A stretch of DNA of 64,000 nt from an uncultured Nocardioides sp. (lineage in GTDB: Bacteria > Actinomycetota > Actinomycetes > Propionibacteriales > Nocardioidaceae): assembly GCF_947488515.1 (NCBI RefSeq), contig NZ_CANKZF010000001.1, forward strand, positions 186,001-250,000, read 5' to 3'. The first letter of the stretch is position 1; each line of letters opens with the position of its first letter. The notes beneath the pieces were generated by a model. The model was not told the DNA's origin and ran no database searches. It saw only the letters and a program-made list of their open reading frames with translations. Position numbers and translations under genes: made by a program. Below, one piece after another: positions 35,726 through 42,233 of this stretch.

Positions 35726-36316
35726 CTACTCGTCGGGACCGAGGTATCGAAGGGCCGTGCTCAGGTTGTCCCCCGTCGCACCTTCAGCATCGAGTCGAAG
35801 CCAGTCATGCTCTGGGCGGACCAGTTGGTCCTGCCACGCCTCAAGGGTCGCCTTGGGCGTGCCGAACTCCCAGTCCGTTCCGGAGACGGGTGCTGTTGCC
35901 GATGCCACCTGCGAAACCCTGGGGGATCGTTCGTCGAGGCGACCCAGCACGACCGACCAGTCTCGAACCCACAGTTCGATGAATGCGTAGCGAACCCCGA
36001 GGGCGCCAGCCTGTCGGCGACCGGACTCCAGCAGTTGCGTATACCTGCAGGGCGAGTCCAGGACAACAGTCCTGCCTTGCTCCAACAAGTCCTGAGCAAG
36101 CGCCAATGCCGCGCCGTACGTCACGGGTCCTGCGGCTGCTACGGGTACACCAGAACCGACGATCGAACTTTTCAAGACGTCTGTGTCTACAACCACGAAG
36201 CCTGTGGCCTCCGCGATGGATCTTGCGAGCCTGGACTTACCTGAGCCCGGCACACCGGAGAGCTGAACGAGCACACTTGAACCTATCCGCTCGTCGGCAG
36301 ATCTGGTCGAGCTCAT
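35726..36316 (-). CDS. P-loop NTPase/kinase-like protein
   Basis: 196 residues from ATG 36316. The Walker A motif is VLVQLSGVPGSGKSRLARSI near residue 20, followed by FVVVDTDVLKSS, VVLDSPCRYTQLLESGRR (a Walker B-like strand) and a lid-like Arg-rich segment WVRDWSVVLGRLDERSPR. This layout is that of small-molecule or zeta-toxin/nucleotide kinases. The substrate is unknown. Base composition is lower in GC than neighbouring genes, suggesting transfer. It lies between the two 70-bp direct repeats and is the one intact gene of that segment. Confidence 0.8.
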   Translation of the reverse strand: MSSTRSADERIGSSVLVQLSGVPGSGKSRLARSIAEATGFVVVDTDVLKSSIVGSGVPVAAAGPVTYGAALALAQDLLEQGRTVVLDSPCRYTQLLESGRRQAGALGVRYAFIELWVRDWSVVLGRLDERSPRVSQVASATAPVSGTDWEFGTPKATLEAWQDQLVRPEHDWLRLDAEGATGDNLSTALRYLGPDE

Positions 36317-36327
36317 CGCGGCAGATG
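36311..36327 (+). repeat. 17-bp exact direct repeat, copy 1 of 2 (with two partial copies)
   Basis: GCTCATCGCGGCAGATG recurs exactly at 37284-37300. Related sequences starting GCTCATCGGC at 36775 and 37477 are followed by atccggacgt. Copy 1 overlaps the start codon of the kinase gene. Confidence 0.7.
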
Positions 36328-36381
36328 CGGACGATGTCGTTCCGCTCCGGCACCTCGCCGCGTGTCTCCCGCTCAGTACAA

Positions 36382-36607
36382 CTAGCGAGTGGTCTGCTCG
36401 GCGGTCAGGTCGACGCGGTGCCATCGCTCCATGGCCATGTGACGCTCTCCGCCGGTCGCGCGGTACCGGAATCGGGTCAGGGTCAGCGGGTCCAGCACGG
36501 TGACGTGCGCGAGGGACGACCTGCGTTCCTTCGCCCAGTCGATGAGGCCCGGCGCGTCACGAACGGGCGCTGCGAAGTGGAGGACGAGAGTGCGTTCGGC
36601 CTGTCAT
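36382..36607 (-). pseudogene. Frameshifted small gene of unknown function
   Basis: The minus strand from 36603 to the TAG at 36384-36382 encodes an open, clearly protein-like stretch, with segments RTLVLHFAAPVRDAPGLIDW and VLDPLTLTRFRYRATGGERH and the end DLTAEQTTR. There is no in-frame start: a TGA lies directly upstream. An out-of-frame ATG at 36607 would give MTAERTLVLHF if one G of ACAGGCC were removed. The family is not recognised. It would have been divergent from the small gene remnant at 36618 and upstream of the P-loop kinase. Confidence 0.55.
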
Positions 36608-36617
36608 GCTCCCTGGC

Positions 36618-36768
36618 ATGGCTGAGTCCACGACCGTCGCCATCGCCGACCTACGCTCCGATCTCAGCCGAGCTCTCGACGCCACCGAGAAGTCCGGAGG
36701 CGGCCTGGCACGGCCTGTCGCACCTCATCGGTGTGCTTCGAGCGGTGGACTTCACCGCGAGACGGTGA
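36618..36768 (+). pseudogene. Small gene remnant with internal deletion
   Basis: ATG 36618 starts MAESTTVAIADLRSDLSRAL, then DATEK. About 25 nt later, in another frame, the sequence resumes PEAAWHGLSHLIGVLRAVDF and ends TARR at the TGA 36766-36768. The pieces look like the two ends of one small protein, perhaps about 100-130 residues, whose middle has been deleted. The N-terminal part is the right copy of the 70-bp direct repeat. An antitoxin-like or regulatory role is only a guess. Confidence 0.55.
36621..36690 (+). repeat. 70-bp imperfect direct repeat, right copy
   Basis: Second copy of the repeat at 35631-35700, offset by exactly 990 bp. It encodes TTVAIADLRSDLSRALDATE. Confidence 0.75.
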
Positions 36769-36860
36769 CCTCTCGCTCATCGGCATGAGCGAATGCTCGG
36801 GTCGCGGCGGATCCGGACGTTCTCGACATCGAGGCCGAGTGCGCCAGCCATCATGTCGCC

Positions 36861-37259
36861 ATGCCGTTCGCGACAGGTGGTTTGCTTCAAGAGTGGGGGC
36901 CTGCGAAGGAAGCCCTGATCACCGTGCAACGGGAGATCCGTGACTTGAACGGGCGTGCGGACGACGACGACTACTGCGTTGATCTGGCGATGCTGACCTG
37001 GCACAACTTCCGTGAGCCCGAGCAGCCACCGGGCGTTACCCCCGGCCCCGTGGCTCGGAGCCAGCGACGGTTCATCGTGTGGCACTCGGTTCCGCAAGGC
37101 TTGGAGACGCCGGAGCAGGTCCGTGCCTGGCTGGCAGCGGCTCTGCCGGAGACGGAGCGCCTCGTGCGCGAGTACCTGCCCAGGAGGTCCAAGGCCTTCC
37201 CAATCGACCAGTTGGCTGATGAGGTGGCCGCACTTCGCGAACACTTGGCGCGCAGATAG
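36861..37259 (+). CDS. Hypothetical protein
   Basis: 132 residues of unrecognised family. Composition is that of a soluble helical protein: KEALITVQREIRDLNGRADD, DDYCVDLAMLTWHNFREPEQ, RFIVWHSVPQGLETPEQVRA and a basic, helical C-terminus. CATCAT lies 6 nt before ATG 36861, the same leaderless geometry as established genes nearby, which supports a real gene. It sits inside the gene-decay region. Confidence 0.6.
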   Translation: MPFATGGLLQEWGPAKEALITVQREIRDLNGRADDDDYCVDLAMLTWHNFREPEQPPGVTPGPVARSQRRFIVWHSVPQGLETPEQVRAWLAAALPETERLVREYLPRRSKAFPIDQLADEVAALREHLARR

Positions 37260-37283
37260 CCCACGCTGATCGGCAGGTCCACG

Positions 37284-37300
37284 CTCATCGCGGCAGATGA
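37284..37300 (+). repeat. 17-bp exact direct repeat, copy 2
   Basis: GCTCATCGCGGCAGATG, identical to 36311-36327, 973 bp downstream. Confidence 0.7.
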
Positions 37301-37345
37301 GTGCGTTGCCGTTTCGTCACAAGGGACGAGCCGCGTCAGGCTGAC

Positions 37346-37447
37346 CTACTGCCCGACTCGGCCGTCGATGCACTCGCGCAGCAGGTCGGCGTGCCCGCAG
37401 TGCCGGGCTTTGGGCACGTCATTCATCCCGCCATGGTGTTGGCCAAG
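37346..37447 (-). pseudogene. C-terminal remnant of a DinB/DUF664-like protein
   Basis: The last codons before the stop read PKARHCGHADLLRECIDGRV then GQ. This closely resembles the conserved C-terminus of DinB/DUF664 (mycothiol-transferase-type) proteins, where ARHxGHADLLREaIDG is typical. Nothing upstream in any frame restores the rest of the gene. The rest of 37260-37674 holds no recognisable coding sequence. Confidence 0.5.
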
Positions 37448-37674
37448 AGCCCGCGCCGCAAGCGAGTCGACTTTCCGCTCATCGGCTACAGATCCGGACG
37501 TCCCCGACAGGCGGCGGGAGGACCGCAGCCGGTTCGGAGCAAGTCGCAGGTCGAGGGTGCATCCGCGCTTCACGCCGCTACGGCGGTGCCCGAGGAGGTC
37601 GCATCCCCACGGGTGATCCGTGGATGTGACGAGTCCGCAACGGTAGGGACTTCCCATTCCACGAAGGAGCAGAG

Positions 37675-38118
37675 ATGTCAGATGACGCCAAGGCGGCCAA
37701 GGAACTGGTCGAGACGCTGAAGGACGGCGAGCGGGGCTTCGCAGACGCCGCCGAGAAGCTCCGCGACGGCGAGCACCCCGAGTGGGCCACGACCCTGCAG
37801 CGCTTCTCCGAGCAGCGTGCCGGCTTCTGGCGCGAGATCGTCGACATGGGTCACGACTATGGCGACGACGTCGACGAGAGCGGCACCGTCGCGGCAGCGG
37901 TGCACCGCGGCTGGATCGCGTTGAAGGACGCCCTCACCGGCGACGACGCCGGAGCCGTGCTCAAGGCTGCTTCGACCGGCGAGGACCACGCGGTCTCGGA
38001 GTACGAGGACGCTCTGAAGATGGACCTCAGCGCAGGATTCCGCGCGGTCGTCGTACGCCAGCATGCTGCTGTGGTCGCTGCCCGCGACGAGGTCAACGCG
38101 CTCCAGCACGCCGGTTAG
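37675..38118 (+). CDS. PA2169/DUF2383-like four-helix-bundle protein
   Basis: 147 residues, highly charged and entirely helical: LVETLKDGERGFADAAEKLR, WATTLQRFSEQRAGFWREIV, AAAVHRGWIALKDALTGDDA, GEDHAVSEYEDALKMDLSAG followed by VVVRQHAAVVAARDEVNALQ. The spacing matches DUF2383 ferritin-like four-helix bundles, which are associated with stress responses. AAGGAG 7 nt before ATG 37675 is a strong ribosome binding site. This is one of the few intact genes in the 35.5-38.8 kb region. Confidence 0.85.
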   Translation: MSDDAKAAKELVETLKDGERGFADAAEKLRDGEHPEWATTLQRFSEQRAGFWREIVDMGHDYGDDVDESGTVAAAVHRGWIALKDALTGDDAGAVLKAASTGEDHAVSEYEDALKMDLSAGFRAVVVRQHAAVVAARDEVNALQHAG

Positions 38119-38300
38119 TCGCGTCGCCCGGTGTCGCTGAGAGGCGACATCGGGTGTTGCGTCACCACGCGGCAGGATGACGCACTCGTGGCGGCAGAGC
38201 TGGACGTTCGCGACGACCTCGGCTGTGCGAAGGCAGGCAGCCGTCCATGGACAGAACCCGCACCCGGTCATGAGCAGGCGCGCGCCAGGGAGGACTCTCT

Positions 38301-38612
38301 GGATCGGCTGGTCGATACGCCATCGAACGCGCCGATGAGAACGGCACCACGCTCGGTGAGGAGTACTTCTCGACCGCTTCGTTCTCCTATCGCCATCGCA
38401 GCTGGAACGAGGGCGTCACGCTGACCAAGCGGCCCTACACGATGTCGGATCTGCTCAACATCTTCAGCGCAGCGGGTATGTGGGTCGAGTCCACGATCGA
38501 GCCACAGATGTCGCGGGAGATCGGCGAGCGCTATCCACTCGAGCAAGCCGTGCTGAACAGGTATCTCGGCATCCTCGTGTTCAAGTTGCGACCACGTCCG
38601 GTCCGGGCCTGA
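38301..38612 (+). pseudogene. C-terminal remnant of a SAM-dependent methyltransferase
   Basis: From about 38301 to TGA 38612 the plus strand reads GRYAIERADENGTTLGEEYF, YRHRSWNEGVTLTKRPYTMS, DLLNIFSAAGMWVESTIEPQ and LNRYLGILVFKLRPR. This is the typical end of a class I methyltransferase (Methyltransf_11). The Rossmann domain with the SAM-binding GxGxG is missing and no start codon is available. The upstream 38119-38300 contains no matching sequence in any frame. It is a truncated gene. Confidence 0.65.
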
Positions 38613-38793
38613 GCGAGACTGCCATGCCTCGACGGGGCTGCGCTGCTGGTCAGATCCGCGCGCTGACTCCGGGGCGACGCGCATGGCGTGATTGACGCAA
38701 CCGACGGTGATCCGCTCCGGCCACCAATCGCTGTGGCTTGGCGCGGCAGGTCCGAGCGCTCAACATCGAACGTCGGCCGCCGTCTCAGGTGCA

Positions 38794-38813
38794 GGAGGCG
38801 GAGCTCCGCCTCC
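38794..38813. terminator. 20-bp perfect palindrome downstream of the VanY-like gene
   Basis: GGAGGCGGAG/CTCCGCCTCC, a perfect inverted repeat 30 nt past the VanY-like stop codon, is a probable terminator hairpin without a U-tract. The remaining 38613-38843 has no recognisable gene. Confidence 0.5.
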
Positions 38814-38842
38814 GGTCGCTGGGTCGAGGGGCGGACGTCGCA

Positions 38843-39436
38843 TCACATCTGCAACCGCGGGTCGTCGCTCGGGTCGTCGTACGGGTCCGGACACCCGTTC
38901 TCGACGGCGTCGAGATCCAGCTCGAAGTGCCACGGCTCGTTGTCGTACACCTGGCACAGGCCGTAGTCGGCGCCGTGCTGCGCCAGCCAGTCGACGGCAC
39001 TGCTCGGCCCCAGGTCGACGGCCGCGCCCGACTCGTGCACGGACGTGCCGGGCCGCGCGACCCACGCCGCTGCCGCGGCCTCCGAGCCGTGCTCGGCGAC
39101 TGCCTCCTCGAACAGCAGCGACTGGTACGCAGCCGACCGCCACCCGCTGTTGACAACGATGCCGACGCCCACGGCGGACGCGTCCGCCGTGGCGGCGCGG
39201 AGCTCCTCCCGGAGCCGGCTGTCCAGTCGGATCAGCCCGGGGTGGTCGTCGTACACGGTCGCGCCGGCCGGCAGCAGTCCGTCCGCGAAGCCGCGCGACG
39301 CTCCGGACGGCGGCTGGGGCGGACCTTCGGGCACGAGGGCCGGCAGCGCGACGGACGACGACGGGTCCTGTGTTGGTGCGCAACCGAGGGCGAGCATGGC
39401 GACGAGGGCGAGCGCAGAGGGGAGACGTCGTGTCAT
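38843..39436 (-). CDS. VanY-like D,D-carboxypeptidase lipoprotein
   Basis: 197 residues. A lipoprotein signal ends in LALGC at about residue 19. The M15B peptidase domain contains GWRSAAYQSLLFEEAVAEHG, the zinc motif PGTSVHESGAAVDLG (His and Asp) and EPWHFEL (distal His). It should trim the terminal D-Ala from peptidoglycan stem peptides at the cell surface. It is divergent from an OmpR-type regulator/kinase pair similar to VanR/VanS. No vanH, vanA or vanX is nearby, so it is more likely housekeeping cell-wall adjustment than full glycopeptide resistance. Confidence 0.9.
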   Translation of the reverse strand: MTRRLPSALALVAMLALGCAPTQDPSSSVALPALVPEGPPQPPSGASRGFADGLLPAGATVYDDHPGLIRLDSRLREELRAATADASAVGVGIVVNSGWRSAAYQSLLFEEAVAEHGSEAAAAAWVARPGTSVHESGAAVDLGPSSAVDWLAQHGADYGLCQVYDNEPWHFELDLDAVENGCPDPYDDPSDDPRLQM

Positions 39437-39510
39437 GCGACCAGTGAAGAGAGCGCGACGTTGCCGCAGCGTATGCCGTTTTCGATACGTCGAGCACACA
39501 CGGCCCTCTC

Positions 39511-39516
39511 TACGAT
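39511..39516 (+). promoter_or_regulatory. -10-like TACGAT for leaderless response regulator gene
   Basis: TACGAT, 6 nt before ATG 39523, with no ribosome binding site. Confidence 0.5.
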
Positions 39517-39522
39517 CGGGGC

Positions 39523-40203
39523 ATGCGCGTGCTGATCGTCGAGGACGAGCCCCTGATGGCGGGCGCCATCCGCGACGGTCTGCGGCTCGAGGCGATCGCG
39601 GCCGACGTCGCCGGTGACGGCGACACCGCACTCGAGCTGCTCGGGCTGAACTCCTACGACATCGCCGTCCTCGACCGCGACATCCCGGGGCCCTCCGGCG
39701 ACGAGGTCGCCGCGCACATCGTTGCCTCCGGCTCGGGCGTGCCGATCCTCATGCTGACCGCCGCCGACAGGCTCGACGACAAGGCGTCCGGCTTCGAGCT
39801 CGGCGCCGACGACTACCTCACCAAGCCGTTCGAGCTGCAGGAGCTGGTCCTCCGCCTGCGTGCCCTGGACCGCAGGCGCGGTCACCACAGGCCACCGGTT
39901 CGTGAGCTCGCCGGGCTGCGCGTCGATCCGTTCCGGCGCGAGGTGCACCGCAACGGGCGCTACGTCGCCCTCACCCGCAAGCAGTTCGCCGTGCTCGAGG
40001 TCCTGGTCGCAGCGGAGGGCGGGGTGGTGAGCGCCGAGGAGCTGCTGGCGCGGGCCTGGGACGAGCACGCCGACCCGTTCACCAACGCCGTACGCATCAC
40101 GGTGTCCGCGCTGCGCAAGCGCCTCGGCCAGCCCTGGGCGATCGCCACCGTGCCCGGCGTGGGCTACCGCATCGACGTGTCGGGCGCCGACGGTCGTGGC
40201 TAG
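39523..40203 (+). CDS. OmpR-family response regulator (VanR-like)
   Basis: 226 residues. The receiver begins MRVLIVEDEPLMAGAIRDGL, with phospho-acceptor Asp in IAVLDRDIPGPSGDEVAAHI and Lys in DDYLTKPFELQELVLRL. The winged-helix domain ends KRLGQPWAIATVPGVGYRID. It controls transcription in response to its cognate kinase, whose gene overlaps by 8 nt. The adjacent divergent VanY-like gene is the obvious candidate target. Confidence 0.95.
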   Translation: MRVLIVEDEPLMAGAIRDGLRLEAIAADVAGDGDTALELLGLNSYDIAVLDRDIPGPSGDEVAAHIVASGSGVPILMLTAADRLDDKASGFELGADDYLTKPFELQELVLRLRALDRRRGHHRPPVRELAGLRVDPFRREVHRNGRYVALTRKQFAVLEVLVAAEGGVVSAEELLARAWDEHADPFTNAVRITVSALRKRLGQPWAIATVPGVGYRIDVSGADGRG

Positions 40204-41302
40204 GCCGCCCGGCCCCAGCGTCCGGCTGCGGCTGACCCTCAGCTATGCGGGCTTCGTGCTGGTCACGGGGGCTGGCCTGCTGGCCGTGGTCTGGGTCTTC
40301 CTGCTGCGCTACGTGCCCGACGCGGCCGGGTCGACGAGTGGACCCGGTGCACAGGACGGCGGGTTGGGCAGCACGTTCATGCCGGGTCGCTCTGACCTCT
40401 GGGACGCCTTCGCGCCCAAGGCCGCGGTGATGATGGGCCTGCTCCTCGTCGTAGGGCTGGCCGGCGGCTGGGTGCTCGCTGGCAGGATGCTCGCGCCGCT
40501 CGACCGGATCACCGCGGCGACCCGCGCCGTCGGCAGCGGCGCGCTCGACCACCGCATCCGGCTGCCCGGCCGCGACGACGAGTTCCGCGAGCTGGCCGAC
40601 GCGTTCGACGTCATGCTCGAGCGCCTCGAGCGCCACGTCGCCGAGCAGCAGCGTTTCGCGGCCAACGCCTCGCACGAGCTGCGTACGCCGCTCGCGATCA
40701 CCCAGACGCTGCTCGACGTGGCCGCAAAGGACCCCGACCGCGACGTCGACCTGCTCGTCGAGCGACTGCGCACCGTCAACACTCGAGCCGTCGACCTCAC
40801 CGAAGCGCTGCTGGTGCTGAGCCAGGCGGACCAGCGCAGCTTCGAGCGAGGGCTCGTCGACCTGTCGCTCCTCGCGGAGGAGGCGAGCGAGGTTCTGCTC
40901 CCGCTCGCCGAGGAGCGTGGCGTCACGATCACGACCGCGGGCGAGGCGGCCGCGACGTCTGCCTCACGCGCGCTGCTGCTCCAGCTGACCACGAACCTGC
41001 TGCACAACGCGATCGTGCACAACGTGCCGTCCGGCGGCGGCGCGTGGGTCACCACCCGGACCACCGAGTCGGGGGTCGCCCTCGTCGTGGAGAACACCGG
41101 CGACCGCCTCGATCGAGTCCTCGTCGCGACGCTGGCCGAGCCGTTCCGACGAGGCTCCGGACGGCTGCACGACGACCACGGGGGCGTCGGCCTCGGCCTG
41201 GCGATCGCCCAGCGGATCGCCGCGGCGCACGACGGGACGCTCTCGCTCGACCCGCGTCCGGGCGGGGGGTTGGTCGCGACCGTCAGCCTGCCGCGACGCT
41301 GA
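40196..41302 (+). CDS. Sensor histidine kinase (VanS-like)
   Basis: 368 residues. Two membrane helices (TLSYAGFVLVTGAGLLAVVW and VMMGLLLVVGLAGGWVLAGR) flank a short extracellular loop of about 50 residues. A HAMP region is followed by the phospho-acceptor box RFAANASHELRTPLAITQTL and a HATPase with N, G1 and G2 boxes (LTTNLLHNAIVHN; VALVVENTGDRL; HGGVGLGLAIAQRIAAAHDG, the last including G2). The small extracellular loop fits a kinase that senses the membrane or cell-wall precursor. GTG 40196 overlaps the regulator by 8 nt. Confidence 0.94.
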   Translation: MARPPGPSVRLRLTLSYAGFVLVTGAGLLAVVWVFLLRYVPDAAGSTSGPGAQDGGLGSTFMPGRSDLWDAFAPKAAVMMGLLLVVGLAGGWVLAGRMLAPLDRITAATRAVGSGALDHRIRLPGRDDEFRELADAFDVMLERLERHVAEQQRFAANASHELRTPLAITQTLLDVAAKDPDRDVDLLVERLRTVNTRAVDLTEALLVLSQADQRSFERGLVDLSLLAEEASEVLLPLAEERGVTITTAGEAAATSASRALLLQLTTNLLHNAIVHNVPSGGGAWVTTRTTESGVALVVENTGDRLDRVLVATLAEPFRRGSGRLHDDHGGVGLGLAIAQRIAAAHDGTLSLDPRPGGGLVATVSLPRR

Positions 41303-41358
41303 CCGGTGAACACCCCCCCTCACCGGACGTGAGGCAGCACGTCACACGCTCCGGGTGA

Positions 41359-41384
41359 TGTCCAGTGCCGCGCGGCGCTGGACA
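41359..41384. terminator. 26-bp near-perfect palindrome between kinase and CYTH gene
   Basis: TGTCCAGTGCCGC/GCGGCGCTGGACA forms a 13-bp stem with a single T-G pair. It lies 57 nt after the kinase stop and 54 nt before the CYTH gene, so it is either a terminator or an operator for the CYTH operon. Confidence 0.45.
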
Positions 41385-41438
41385 GTGTTCGGGCGGTGTC
41401 GTGGCGGCGCGACCTCCCGTCGACGAAGGGAGCGAAGG

Positions 41439-42233
41439 ATGTCTGTCACCTCTGACGAGCCAGCGGCTCGACTCACCGATGCCCAGATCGGCGAGGTGTT
41501 GGCACTGGCGAGGGACGCGGACAGCGTCGAGCTCAAGATGACGGTCCCGGACTCCTACCGACGGCAGGCAGCCGCCGCCCTGGGCGTCGACCCGCTCGAC
41601 GCCCAGATCCGGCAGGTGTACTTCTTCGACACCCCCGACCTGGCTCTCAACGGGGTCGGTGTGGTCGCCCGGGCTCGCCGGGTCCAGGGGCGGGGGGACG
41701 ACTCCGTGATCAAGCTGAGGCCCGTGGTCCCCGCGGACGTCCAGGAGGAGCGGGCATCGGACAACCTGGTGGTCGAGGTCGACGCCATGCCGGGTGGCTT
41801 CGTGTGCTCGGCGTCCATGAAGGGCGTGCTCGGCTCGAAGGCCGTCAAGGAGGTCGCGGCGGGACGCAAGGGCATCCGCACGCTGTTCTCCAAGGAGCAG
41901 CGGTCGTTCTACAAGGCGCACGCGCCCGAGGGTGTGGCGCTGGACGACCTGTCGATCCTGGGGCCCATCACGGTCTTCAAGCTCAAGATCCGACCGCCGG
42001 AGCTGAGCATGCGCATCGTCGCGGAGCTCTGGTTCTATCCCGACGGGTCGAGGATCCTCGAGCTGTCGGCCAAGGCCGCGCCCTCCGAGGCCTTCCAGGC
42101 CACGGCCGAGCTGCGGGCCTTCCTGGCCGCCAAGGGCCTGGACGTCTCGGGTGAGCAGCAGACGAAGACGAAGACAGCGCTCGAGTTCTTCGCTGCCGAG
42201 CTCTCCGCGGAGTCGGGCGCCGCGCCGGGGTGA
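41439..42233 (+). CDS. CYTH-like domain protein
   Basis: 264 residues. The tunnel-fold signature is visible: DSVELKMTVPDSYRRQ is an ExExK-like first strand in which the first Glu is Ser, then VYFFDTPDLALNGVGVVARA, DSVIKLRPVVP and TVFKLKIRPPELSMRIVAEL followed by WFYPDG and ILELSAKA. CYTH proteins bind triphosphates or polyphosphate with two metals. The catalytic capacity here is unclear. ATG 41439 follows GAAGGGAG. It overlaps the next gene, a CYTH-Ppx/GppA fusion, as GTGA, so both act in one pathway. Confidence 0.82.
   Translation: MSVTSDEPAARLTDAQIGEVLALARDADSVELKMTVPDSYRRQAAAALGVDPLDAQIRQVYFFDTPDLALNGVGVVARARRVQGRGDDSVIKLRPVVPADVQEERASDNLVVEVDAMPGGFVCSASMKGVLGSKAVKEVAAGRKGIRTLFSKEQRSFYKAHAPEGVALDDLSILGPITVFKLKIRPPELSMRIVAELWFYPDGSRILELSAKAAPSEAFQATAELRAFLAAKGLDVSGEQQTKTKTALEFFAAELSAESGAAPG

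Noticed and set aside
37678..38271. Minus-strand ORF beginning MTGCGFCPWTAAC with paired Cys residues
   Set aside because: Most of it is antisense to the well-supported four-helix-bundle gene, and no homologous motif beyond the Cys pairs is visible.
35486..38842. Prophage, integron or insertion sequence as the source of the decay zone
   Set aside because: No integrase, transposase, terminal inverted repeats or tRNA attachment site could be seen.
38843..41302. A complete vancomycin-resistance operon
   Set aside because: VanY-, VanR- and VanS-like genes are present, but no D-lactate dehydrogenase, D-Ala-D-Lac ligase or VanX dipeptidase lies in the window.
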